Source of the DNA: Leptolyngbya sp. PCC 7375
Lineage (GTDB): Bacteria > Cyanobacteriota > Cyanobacteriia > Phormidesmidales > Phormidesmidaceae
Direction of reading: 5' to 3'
Length of the DNA stretch: 64,000 nt
Assembly (NCBI RefSeq): GCF_000316115.1
Contig: NZ_JH993797.1
Coordinates: forward strand, 6,173,961 to 6,237,960
Part shown: piece after piece, positions 26,392 to 34,775 of the stretch
Numbering within the stretch: position 1 is the first letter of the stretch
Layout: every line of letters begins with the position of its first letter
Position numbers and translations under genes: made by a program
The notes under the pieces: generated by a model
Seen by the model: only the letters and a program-made list of their open reading frames with translations
What the model was told of the DNA's origin: nothing
Databases searched by the model: none

Positions 26392-27222
26392 ATGCTATCA
26401 AATGATTTCAATAATTTCGCACTTATCATAGGTGCTATGAAAAGTGGGACAACTACACTATTTGACTACTTAGCTCAGCACCCTGAGATATCACAAAGTA
26501 CTCCCAAAGAACCAAACTTCTTTGCGTGTGATACTAATTTCTCTCAGGGCATAGATTGGTATAGAGGTCTATGGAATTTTGATCCAAACCACCACAAGAT
26601 TGCTCTGGAAGCATCCACACATTACACCAAAATTCCGGGTTTTCCTAATGCAGCTGAAAGAATCGAATCTGTGGAAGGAAATTTCAAGTTTATCTACATT
26701 TTGAGAGATCCAATTGAGAGAATAGAATCTCAATACACCCACAGCTTATCAGCCACATGGAAACTTAATGATGATCCTTCCTCTCAATTAGTCAATTCTC
26801 ATGCAATTAATGTATCGAGATATGCAAAACAAATTAAGGAATACTATAACCGCTTTCCTGCTGAATCCATTCTTTTATTAGACTTTAACGATCTAAAACA
26901 GCGACCACTTCAACTTTTAGCTGAAGTCTGTAGATTTCTTGAAATAGACCCAGATTTTCAATTCACCTTAAAGGCAGCATCCAATAAATCAAAAGGCAAA
27001 ATAATTGATGGCCCTATGTGGCATTTAGTAGGACCTTTGACAAAGTTTTTGCCAGATCATCAGCGCAATCAAACACGAAGATTTCTGGGAAAAACAATCA
27101 ATCAAAAGGTTCATCTTTCTGATAAGCAACGAGAGTTTGTTCTCAACGAGCTAAAAGACGACTTATTAAAGCTAAAGTCGGAATACAGTTTCGATATATC
27201 CAAGTGGAAAATGTATTTTTGA
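26392..27222 (+). CDS. Sulfotransferase 4 (heparan N-sulfotransferase-like)
   Basis: 276 residues from the ATG at 26392, chosen by alignment with the paralogue at 29448; an in-frame ATG at 26347 would add 15 residues. FALIIGAMKSGTTTLFDYLAQ carries the PAPS loop (15-21). EPNFFACD and FIYILRDPIERIESQY give the KEPxFF and 3'-phosphate motifs of the NDST-like sulfotransfer_1 group. It ends in DISKWKMYF, as its paralogue ends in DISKWRLEI. It likely sulfates the exopolysaccharide. Base composition is AT-rich like its neighbours. Confidence 0.88.
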   Translation: MLSNDFNNFALIIGAMKSGTTTLFDYLAQHPEISQSTPKEPNFFACDTNFSQGIDWYRGLWNFDPNHHKIALEASTHYTKIPGFPNAAERIESVEGNFKFIYILRDPIERIESQYTHSLSATWKLNDDPSSQLVNSHAINVSRYAKQIKEYYNRFPAESILLLDFNDLKQRPLQLLAEVCRFLEIDPDFQFTLKAASNKSKGKIIDGPMWHLVGPLTKFLPDHQRNQTRRFLGKTINQKVHLSDKQREFVLNELKDDLLKLKSEYSFDISKWKMYF

Positions 27223-27326
27223 ATTAATTGAAGTCAAATATTAGCTTTATGCTTCTTATGACATTCGATGAGTAAGACTAAAAATGAAAAATATTCTTGC
27301 TCTATATATTGAGTAGACCAGCAATT

Positions 27327-28388
27327 ATGAATACATGTTTTATTCCTAAATTTACATCAATTAATCCTTATCAAGAAAAGCTTTCTCAAGGCTTGGAAAG
27401 ACTTGGTATTAAATCGGAAGGCATCGAAGAAAGGAAACCGTATTTACCTGAAGAAATTCAGCATAGAAATGCGCAACTTTTACATATTCACTGGTTGCAT
27501 GAGTTTTATAGTGCCAACTCATTAATTGGTACTATAAAACCTCTAATTAAATTTATTTTAGGGCTTATTATAGTTAAGCTTCAAGGCATAAAAATCATCT
27601 GGACTGCTCATAATATTCGACATCATGAGCAAAAATACCCACTTATAGACCGTATTTGTACTTTGTCAGTTGTCCTGGTAGCTAATGCCATCATTGTGCA
27701 CTCGGAGGCTGCTAAAAAAGAACTGATTAAAGATTTACCCTTTGATATCGCCCATAAGGCCTATGTGATTCCCCATGCCAACTACATCGAGCAATATCAA
27801 AATAGTATTAGCCATTCTGAAGCTCGCAAACAGCTAGATATTCCAGACTCTAAAATAGTTTTTCTGTTCCTTGGCTTAATTCGTCCATACAAAGGGGTTG
27901 TTGAACTGATTGAAGCCTTTGAAGAGCTTAATCATCCTGAAGCTTTCCTGCTAATAGCAGGAAAATCCAGAGACCAACAACTCACTAACACCATTCAAGC
28001 AAAAGCCGATACCAACCCGGCGGTTCAGTTTATCCCTGGCTTTGTTGCTGATGATGACATCCAAACGTATATGAATGCTGCAGATGTCGTTACCTTCCCC
28101 TATAAAAATATTTTGACCTCAGGAGCAGTCATGCTCGCTATGTCTTTTGGGCGGGCTTGCCTGGCTCCTAAGAAGGACTGCATCACGGAGGTCCTAGATA
28201 CCGAAGGAGCATTTTTATATGATCCAGCCTTAAAGGCAGGTTTGCTCTCAGCCATGCAGGAAGCTATCCGGAAAAAAGACCTGGCGTCAGGAATGGGTGA
28301 GTATAACTACCGTAAAGCAAAAGCGTGGGATTGGAACCATGTGGCCAAGAGCACTCTAGCAGTTTATGAAACATGTCTGACAGACTAA
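27327..28388 (+). CDS. Family 4 glycosyltransferase
   Basis: About 353 residues from the ATG at 27327; a TTG at 27297 would give 363. N-terminal part: SINPYQEKLSQGLERLGIK, LLHIHWLHEFY, IIWTAHNIRHHE. C-terminal: FLFLGLIRPYKGVVELIEAF, AFLLIAGKSRD, TFPYKNILTSGAVMLAMSFGRACLAP. It is a retaining GT-B enzyme, probably adding one sugar of the repeat unit. A second ATG at 27284 opens another frame reading KNILALYI before a stop, which resembles a natural GT4 start and may mark a frameshifted N-terminus. It overlaps the next gene by 16 bp. Confidence 0.82.
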   Translation: MNTCFIPKFTSINPYQEKLSQGLERLGIKSEGIEERKPYLPEEIQHRNAQLLHIHWLHEFYSANSLIGTIKPLIKFILGLIIVKLQGIKIIWTAHNIRHHEQKYPLIDRICTLSVVLVANAIIVHSEAAKKELIKDLPFDIAHKAYVIPHANYIEQYQNSISHSEARKQLDIPDSKIVFLFLGLIRPYKGVVELIEAFEELNHPEAFLLIAGKSRDQQLTNTIQAKADTNPAVQFIPGFVADDDIQTYMNAADVVTFPYKNILTSGAVMLAMSFGRACLAPKKDCITEVLDTEGAFLYDPALKAGLLSAMQEAIRKKDLASGMGEYNYRKAKAWDWNHVAKSTLAVYETCLTD

Positions 28389-29299
28389 ATAAAATGGAAA
28401 CTCATTTTGTTTCGATCATTATTCCTGTATATAACGATTCTCAGCGACTCAAAGAGTGCCTGAGCTTATTAGAGAATCAGACATATCCTAAGAATGCCTA
28501 TGAAGTTATCGTTGTTGATAATAATTCCACAGAGGATCTAAAATCTGTTGTTGCTGAATTGCCCCAGGCTCAATACGCCTTTGAATCAAAACCTGGTTCC
28601 TACAGTGCTCGTAATAAAGGTCTCGATATCGCCAAAGGGGACATTCTAGGGTTCACCGACTCAGACTGCTCCCCTGCCCTCGACTGGATTGAAAAAGGTG
28701 TTGCTCAAATCCGCAATCATCCCGATTGTGGATTTATCGCAGGTGCCATAAACTTCTCCTTCCAAAATCCTCAAAAGCCTACTCCGGCAGAAATTTACGA
28801 CAGCTTGCACTTTCTGCAGCAACAAAAGTACGTTAAAGAGAATCACTATGGAGCTACGGCTAATCTATTTACAACTTCTCAAATATTTGATGTCGTAGGC
28901 CGGTTCAATTCTGACTTAAAGTCTGGTGGAGATCGTGAATGGGGAGAGCGAGTTTATCAGGCAGGCTATGAACAAATTTATGCTGTCGATGTAGCCATTA
29001 CTCACCCTGCCCGTGCAGACTTTGACGAATTAAATAGGAAACTCCGTCGAGTTTATGAAGGCACGTTTAAGAAAAATGATAGAGCTAAAACACCCCTTCT
29101 CAAATTTATGAAGGAAGTGCTCTTAGAGGCTAAGCCACCCATTAGATATTTGCTGGAAATTTTGAAAAACCAAAATATCGCAGCACTTCAAAGTCGTATC
29201 GCCGTAGTTTATATCTACGTTCGGCTTAGATTTGCTAGAGCATCTGTCAATTTGAGGCTCTATCTAAAAGAGTATTCAAAATCTAGATCTATCGGTTAG
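28373..29299 (+). CDS. Family 2 glycosyltransferase (paralogue A)
   Basis: 308 residues; the next in-frame ATG is 7 codons later. GT-A motifs: VSIIIPVYNDSQRLKECL, YEVIVVDNNSTEDL, GSYSARNKGLDIAKGDILGFTDSDC (DxD), and GGDREWGERVYQAGY. The sequence AGAINFSFQNPQKPTPAEIYDSL recurs closely in the gene at 30442, so the two are duplicates. The C-terminus holds a hydrophobic or amphipathic stretch (AVVYIYVRLRFARASVNLRL). It follows the GT4 gene with an overlap and precedes sulfotransferase 5. Confidence 0.87.
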   Translation: MSDRLNKMETHFVSIIIPVYNDSQRLKECLSLLENQTYPKNAYEVIVVDNNSTEDLKSVVAELPQAQYAFESKPGSYSARNKGLDIAKGDILGFTDSDCSPALDWIEKGVAQIRNHPDCGFIAGAINFSFQNPQKPTPAEIYDSLHFLQQQKYVKENHYGATANLFTTSQIFDVVGRFNSDLKSGGDREWGERVYQAGYEQIYAVDVAITHPARADFDELNRKLRRVYEGTFKKNDRAKTPLLKFMKEVLLEAKPPIRYLLEILKNQNIAALQSRIAVVYIYVRLRFARASVNLRLYLKEYSKSRSIG

Positions 29300-29447
29300 T
29301 GCCATGAATATTAACGCACAAGTCCACATAAGGACTACAAAGCTAATTATTGAAACCAGGCAACCATTCCTAAAGCGCCTTACAGTGCATTGATAAAAAA
29401 CGGACCTTCATCCTAAATATATTCTTGCAGAGAAAAAATAACAAATT

Positions 29448-30326
29448 ATGGCAAACCGTGAAATTGATAATTTTCTACTTATTGTTGGCGCAATGAAATG
29501 TGGCACTACAAGCCTTTTTCATTATTTAGCTAAGCATCCACAAATTTCAGCATGCAAAGCTAAGGAACCTAATTTCTTCATCAAGAATAATTTATACGAA
29601 AAAGGATTTGATTTCTATGAAAATCTCTGGGAGTACAATAAAACCAAACATAAATTTGCTTTAGAAGCCTCAACAAGCTATTCAAAATTACCGCACAAAG
29701 CTCATGCTGTAGAAAGAATTTACGAAGCTAAAGCTAAACACAAGGTGAACTTTAAATTCATATATATTATTAGAAATCCAATTGATAGAATTATTTCTCA
29801 TTGTACCCATGATTTACAGGAACGCTGGTCAGTTAAAAACAAACAATTAATAGTACATGGTATTCCCTACAGAGCAATTGAAATTTCTAAGTATGCAATG
29901 CAATTGGAAGCCTATTATAAGAGGTTTCCTCATGAAGATATTCTACTCTTGAACTTTGATGACCTTAAAACTAGGCCAAAAGAGCTGTTGAATCAGATTT
30001 ATGAATTTACAGGAATAGATTCTAATTTTGAATCTTCTAGTATTGCTAAACAGCATAATCGATCAAAAGAAAAGATGATGACGAATTCACTTTGGCCAAA
30101 GGTTGATAAATTTCTCGTATCTCCAATAGTCAACTATTTGCCTCCCGCCAAAAGACGAAAAACTGTCAATACTGTTCGAAAATATTTTGAGACTGAGAAA
30201 ATCATTCAAAAAGTAGAATTGTCAGAGCTTCAAATCGATTATATTTTGCAAGAGTTAAAAGATGACTTATTAAAACTGGAAAAAGAATATGGTGTAGATA
30301 TTTCTAAGTGGAGATTGGAGATATAA
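29448..30326 (+). CDS. Sulfotransferase 5 (paralogue of sulfotransferase 4)
   Basis: 292 residues. It aligns along its length with sulfotransferase 4: FLLIVGAMKCGTTSLFHYLAK (PAPS loop 15-21), KEPNFFIKN, FKFIYIIRNPIDRIISH, and DVSKW-type ending DISKWRLEI. The PAPS loop has Cys where the paralogue has Ser (MKCGTT against MKSGTT). It is one of the most AT-rich genes in the window, with lysine- and isoleucine-rich coding. Substrate unknown; by context a polysaccharide. The 148 bp upstream show no gene. Confidence 0.87.
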   Translation: MANREIDNFLLIVGAMKCGTTSLFHYLAKHPQISACKAKEPNFFIKNNLYEKGFDFYENLWEYNKTKHKFALEASTSYSKLPHKAHAVERIYEAKAKHKVNFKFIYIIRNPIDRIISHCTHDLQERWSVKNKQLIVHGIPYRAIEISKYAMQLEAYYKRFPHEDILLLNFDDLKTRPKELLNQIYEFTGIDSNFESSSIAKQHNRSKEKMMTNSLWPKVDKFLVSPIVNYLPPAKRRKTVNTVRKYFETEKIIQKVELSELQIDYILQELKDDLLKLEKEYGVDISKWRLEI

Positions 30327-30441
30327 GTTTTGATGTCTTAAGTTAAAGTAGAGAGTCTATCTAGATATCTTCCTCTTTACTCTGAGAGTAACCGCAAACT
30401 CAGACTTATTAGCAAATACTGCAACTATTGAGCTTAAACAG

Positions 30442-31338
30442 ATGAAGTTTGTTTCTATTATTATTCCGGTCTACAACGATAATAAATTATTGCCAACTTG
30501 TTTAACGGCTCTGACGAAGCAAACATATTCAAAAGAGCACTATGAAATTATTGTCGTTGACAATAACTCTGACGAAAACGTTAGTGAGGTTACCGATCAA
30601 TTTGAACAGGTCACTTTAGCCCATGAAGCTAGGGCTGGCTCATATATTGCTCGAAATAAAGGCTTATCCTTGGCAAAAGGAGAGATTATTGCCTTTACAG
30701 ATGCTGACTGTATTCCGCAAACTGACTGGCTCGAACACGGTGTCTTGGCCTTAAATAAGCAACCAAACATCGGATTAGTTGCTGGACGCATCGAACTATT
30801 TTTTAAGAACCCTAATAAGCCCAGGTCTTTTGAGCTATACGATAGTCTGACCATGGGATTCCCTCAAGAGCAGTTTGTGCAGGATGGTCATTTTGGCGCG
30901 ACGGCTAATCTTTTTACGTTTCGAACTATTTTAGAAGACGTTGGCTATTTTGATGAGAACTTGAAGTCCGCTGGCGACCGGCAATGGGGGCGACGTGTTT
31001 ATGAAAGTGGCTATCGGCAAGTCTATGCGGATGAAGTCTGCATTCGCCATCCTGCTAGATACTCATGGGCTGATGTCAAAAAACGTGCCATCAGAATTGC
31101 AGGTGGCAAATACGATTTAGCTAAAAGAACTTGGAATTCTGAATGGGATGGTGTTAAAGATTTAGTTTCGTATCTGAAGCCACCCTTTAGAAGCTTCTTT
31201 ACAATTTGGACTGATACACGATTGAAAGGGTTTCAGCAAAAGCTTCAATTTACTATTTTGATGCTACGAATTCGTGATGCTTCCATCAAAGAAAGATTCA
31301 GACTTCAGCTTCAGGGTGGCAGTCCAGAGCGCAGCTAA
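30442..31338 (+). CDS. Family 2 glycosyltransferase (paralogue B)
   Basis: 298 residues, a near-copy in organisation of the gene at 28373: VSIIIPVYNDNKLLPTCL, YEIIVVDNNSDENV, GSYIARNKGLSLAKGEIIAFTDADC (DxD), FFKNPNKPRSFELYDSL and AGDRQWGRRVYESGYRQVYA. The pairing sulfotransferase-GT2 (29448 then 30442) repeats the earlier sulfotransferase-GT4-GT2 block, which suggests a segmental duplication. Predicted to add a sugar to the repeat unit. Confidence 0.87.
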   Translation: MKFVSIIIPVYNDNKLLPTCLTALTKQTYSKEHYEIIVVDNNSDENVSEVTDQFEQVTLAHEARAGSYIARNKGLSLAKGEIIAFTDADCIPQTDWLEHGVLALNKQPNIGLVAGRIELFFKNPNKPRSFELYDSLTMGFPQEQFVQDGHFGATANLFTFRTILEDVGYFDENLKSAGDRQWGRRVYESGYRQVYADEVCIRHPARYSWADVKKRAIRIAGGKYDLAKRTWNSEWDGVKDLVSYLKPPFRSFFTIWTDTRLKGFQQKLQFTILMLRIRDASIKERFRLQLQGGSPERS

Positions 31339-31396
31339 TCAGCTTTAGATCGTTTGGTTATTGCTCTTTAAGGCTCATTATCATTGACGTTGAAAC

Positions 31397-32365
31397 ATGA
31401 CTGTAAGTAACACTCGCCCCCTCGTCAGTATCATAATCAACAATTACAATTACGGCTCTTTTCTAGATCAGGCAATTGAGAGCGCTCTCCATCAGACCTA
31501 TGAAAATGTCGAAGTTATTGTCGTGGACGATGGCTCTAAAGACGAATCTCCAGATATTATTCGTAGCTATGGAGAGCAAATAATAGCAGTCCTTAAAGAT
31601 AATGGTGGCCAGGCATCAGCCTTAAATGCAGGATTTGTCAAGAGCAGTGGAGAGATTATCTGTCTACTAGATGCAGATGACCTGTATTTACCTAATAAAG
31701 TTGCAGACGTCGTTGAGATATTTAGAAAAGATAACAAGACTGACTGGTTTTTCCATCGGTCAATCCCCTATCGTTCTGATCAACTCGTCAACAATCAACT
31801 AACAGCTTACTTTCAAGAGGTCAATCAAAATAATACGACTGAAGATCCTAAAAAAATTGACTTTAGACGTGAGCTCAGTAGCGGCAAAGCTCCTGACTTT
31901 GCCCCGGCAACATCTAATATCTGTTTATCTAGAGCCTTAGCTGAAAAAATTTTTCCAATGCCTGAAGTTCGTGGTAAATCAGGTGTTGCTATTTCAGATT
32001 TATATATAAAACTCTTAGCAGTTGGGCTAGGCACAGGTTATCAGACAGAAAGAAACCTATGCATTTTTAGACTGCATAATAATATTTTTTCAGAAACCGA
32101 CTTTACCAATAAACGGAAAATTGGAGCTGAGATATCTATCGCCACTGGCTATTGGATTAGAACTAAAGGTCCTGACTTTGAGAGTCTGAGCAATAAGCTT
32201 CTAGCAAAAGGGGTTAGTCTTAAGAAAAAAAGTCAGGTCAATGATCAAAGCTTTAGCAAGTTAATCGAAGACTATTTTTCCCAAAGCAACTTGTTAGAAA
32301 AAATAAAACTAAATTTTCTGATTACCTATTATCTTTTAAAGCTCTCCTTCGTGAAGATGGTTTAA
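31397..32365 (+). CDS. Family 2 glycosyltransferase (paralogue C)
   Basis: 322 residues. PLVSIIINNYNYGSFLDQAI, VEVIVVDDGSKDES, NGGQASALNAGF and ICLLDADDLYLPNKV (DxD) mark a GT-A family 2 enzyme. It shares this whole N-terminal half with the gene at 33345 and belongs to a subgroup distinct from paralogues A and B. The C-terminal part (ATGYWIRTKGPDFESLSNKLL) is variable. It lies between paralogue B and sulfotransferase 6. Confidence 0.86.
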   Translation: MTVSNTRPLVSIIINNYNYGSFLDQAIESALHQTYENVEVIVVDDGSKDESPDIIRSYGEQIIAVLKDNGGQASALNAGFVKSSGEIICLLDADDLYLPNKVADVVEIFRKDNKTDWFFHRSIPYRSDQLVNNQLTAYFQEVNQNNTTEDPKKIDFRRELSSGKAPDFAPATSNICLSRALAEKIFPMPEVRGKSGVAISDLYIKLLAVGLGTGYQTERNLCIFRLHNNIFSETDFTNKRKIGAEISIATGYWIRTKGPDFESLSNKLLAKGVSLKKKSQVNDQSFSKLIEDYFSQSNLLEKIKLNFLITYYLLKLSFVKMV

Positions 32366-32413
32366 AGGATATTTTCTGTTGCAATTAAATGAATTGAGAA
32401 TAGGACTAACGTT

Positions 32414-33307
32414 ATGAATATGCCAAATTTTCTGATTATTGGTTCTGCCAAAGCCGGCACTAGTTCACTCCATTATTATTTAAGGCAGCACCCACAAATT
32501 TTTATGCCCTTCTCAAAAGAGCCTAAATTTTTTGCTTTGGAAGGAGAAGAAATCAACTTTCAAAACCCCGACAAGGGTATTAATCTATACTCTATAAATA
32601 ATCTAGAAGACTATCAAAAGCTATTCGAAGACGTAACTGATGAGATCGCAATTGGTGAGGCATCTCCTATCTATTTATATAGCGAAAAGGCTGCCGATCG
32701 AATCAAACACTACATTCCCGATGTCAAGATGATCGTTATCTTACGACATCCTGTCGATAGAGCCTTTTCTTGTTACACCCACTTAAAACGTGAAGACTAT
32801 GAGCCCCTATCTTTTGAAGAAGGGCTCAAGGCAGAGCCATCGAGAATTGCTAATAATTGGTCTCATTTGTGGCATTACCAAACAGCTGGATATTACTATA
32901 CGCAGCTTAAACCGTACTTTGAACGGTTTGATGAAAAGCAATTCAGAATCTATCTATTTGAAGATTTATGCCGTGATTCCCTCAGTATCTTGAGGGATAT
33001 CTTTGAGTTTTTAGGTGTTGATCCTGACTTTAACCCAGATATGACTAAACAAAATGTATCTGGGATGCCTAAAAGCATGTTGCTACAGAAGTTCTTCTCT
33101 AAGGATAACGTTCTAAGATCAGCAATTCAAACCATTGTCCCTGAAGATTTACGACACAATGCTGCCAAGCGCATCAAACAGTGGAATATCGGTAAGAAAC
33201 CTGAATTATTGCCTCAAACGCGGCAACAGCTTGCTGCTATTTACCACGACGATATTTTAAAGCTACAGGACCTAGTTGATAAGGACCTATCTGCATGGTT
33301 GAAGTAG
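32414..33307 (+). CDS. Sulfotransferase 6
   Basis: 297 residues. PNFLIIGSAKAGTSSLHYYLRQ gives a PAPS loop (11-18), KEPKFFALEG the second motif and MIVILRHPVDRAFSCYTHLKRE the 3'-phosphate site. DILKLQDLVDKDLSAWLK closes the protein in the style of NDST-like sulfotransferases. It is less similar to sulfotransferases 4 and 5 than they are to each other. It is bracketed by the two related GT2 genes at 31397 and 33345, within 50 bp on either side, consistent with one transcript. Confidence 0.88.
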   Translation: MNMPNFLIIGSAKAGTSSLHYYLRQHPQIFMPFSKEPKFFALEGEEINFQNPDKGINLYSINNLEDYQKLFEDVTDEIAIGEASPIYLYSEKAADRIKHYIPDVKMIVILRHPVDRAFSCYTHLKREDYEPLSFEEGLKAEPSRIANNWSHLWHYQTAGYYYTQLKPYFERFDEKQFRIYLFEDLCRDSLSILRDIFEFLGVDPDFNPDMTKQNVSGMPKSMLLQKFFSKDNVLRSAIQTIVPEDLRHNAAKRIKQWNIGKKPELLPQTRQQLAAIYHDDILKLQDLVDKDLSAWLK

Positions 33308-33344
33308 GTGAGGTGTCCCATAAATTCTATTATAGGAATCGGAT

Positions 33345-34382
33345 ATGAGTAGTAAATCGCTGGTTAGCATTATTATCAACAACTATAATTATGAAAAATT
33401 TGTTGAGAAAGCGATCGACAGTGCATTGAGTCAAACCTATGACAATATTGAAGTCATTGTGGTAGATGATGGCTCTACAGATAATTCAAAAGACTTAATT
33501 CAGCAATATGATTCGCGTGTCAAAACTATCTTTAAAGAAAATGGTGGACAAGCTTCAGCCTTAAATGCTGGCTTTTTTGCTAGCCAGGGCGATATCATCA
33601 TTTTCCTTGATTCAGATGATTATCTTTTTGACAATGCTGTTGCAGAGGTCATGGAACACTGGCGAGATGATCTATCTAAGCTTCATTACAGGCTAGGCGT
33701 TGTAGACAGTGAAAATAACTCGCTAGACTATACCTATCCTAGGAACGCTAAGTTGGCCATTGGCGATGTCTATAAGACACTTCTTTCAAAAACAACCTAT
33801 GCTACCGTTCCTACGTCTGGTAATGCTATTAGTCGAAAAGCACTAACCGAAATTTTTCCCATTCCAGAAGATGATTTTAAGTTAGCTGCTGATAATTATT
33901 TAACAACACTCGTTCCCTTTTATGGTTCGGTGGCTTCCATAGAAACTGCTTTAGCAGGCTACAGAATACATCAAAACAATAGGTGGGTTTCTGCCACATT
34001 TGATGAAGGAAAACTGGGCAAATACGTACAGCATGATTTGCTAAGAGATAGGCTCTTAATAGAAAAGGCAGAACAGTTTGGTTACGAGATGCCAAAGGAC
34101 TTTGAGCTAAGATTTTTTGGACGTCTCTGGTCTCGCCTAGCGTCATTGCGTTTGAATTTTAGCAATCATCCTATTCCATCCGATAATCGTCTCAATCTAA
34201 CCTTTTCTGGCTTGATTTCGCTTTGGAAATACTCAGATTTAACACCTCTCAGACGGGCAATTTATAGCGTATGGTTTGTTTGGGTCGGTATCATGCCGTT
34301 ATCGTTAGCTAGGCCAGCAGTGATCTGGTTATTTTCACCTCAGGCAAGACCTAAACTCCTCAAGATGATGGTATCGAATTGA
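33345..34382 (+). CDS. Family 2 glycosyltransferase (paralogue D)
   Basis: 345 residues. SLVSIIINNYNYEKFVEKAIDSAL, VEVIVVDDG-type IEVIVVDDGSTDNSKDL, NGGQASALNAGF and IIFLDSDDYLF (DxD) are shared with the gene at 31397. The C-terminus has a hydrophobic segment (RAIYSVWFVWVGIMPLSLA) that may anchor the enzyme to the membrane. It is followed by a 393-bp interval containing a GT4 remnant, the probable end of one transcription unit. Confidence 0.86.
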   Translation: MSSKSLVSIIINNYNYEKFVEKAIDSALSQTYDNIEVIVVDDGSTDNSKDLIQQYDSRVKTIFKENGGQASALNAGFFASQGDIIIFLDSDDYLFDNAVAEVMEHWRDDLSKLHYRLGVVDSENNSLDYTYPRNAKLAIGDVYKTLLSKTTYATVPTSGNAISRKALTEIFPIPEDDFKLAADNYLTTLVPFYGSVASIETALAGYRIHQNNRWVSATFDEGKLGKYVQHDLLRDRLLIEKAEQFGYEMPKDFELRFFGRLWSRLASLRLNFSNHPIPSDNRLNLTFSGLISLWKYSDLTPLRRAIYSVWFVWVGIMPLSLARPAVIWLFSPQARPKLLKMMVSN

Positions 34383-34415
34383 GCAAAGACTACTGGCACT
34401 CAGCTCTCAGATTGA

Positions 34416-34574
34416 GCCGTTATCCCGGATGAGTCCGGATCTATTGCTAATATTGCCGAAAGTGATGTTACAGGTTGGCTAACACCACCATTACATACTG
34501 AATGATTGACAAGTTGCATCAATGGTGCAATTCAAAATTCAGAAAAGATATCCCTACAAGGGGCTCACCGTTAA
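34416..34574 (+). pseudogene. Remnant of a GT4 glycosyltransferase C-terminus
   Basis: A single frame reads AVIPDESGSIANIAESDVTGWLTPP..HTE, stop (TGA 34503-34505), LTSCINGAIQNSEKISLQGAHR, stop. This is the order seen at the end of GT4 enzymes: donor-site loop (DxGGxxEV..GVTGxLVPP) and the following AIxxALxNPEK helix. The N-terminal roughly 280 residues and the last turn are absent. It indicates loss of a glycosyltransferase gene at this position. The remaining 200 bp up to 34775 show nothing recognisable apart from the next gene's ribosome-binding site. Confidence 0.7.
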
Positions 34575-34775
34575 ACAAGTGCCTAAGCAAGCTAAATGAG
34601 AAGAGATAGGTCAAACTATCGTTTAGGAAAATTTTCAAGGAAACAATGTTTCTGGTCATCCTCTCAATTAGCTTTCTCTTGAGTTAAGAGCGCTGGTCTA
34701 GGAATTCTTCTCTGAGTGACCTTATCGCTTTTTATTTGTCTTTTACTAAATCATTAGTGTTAGGTGGTTAGACAC

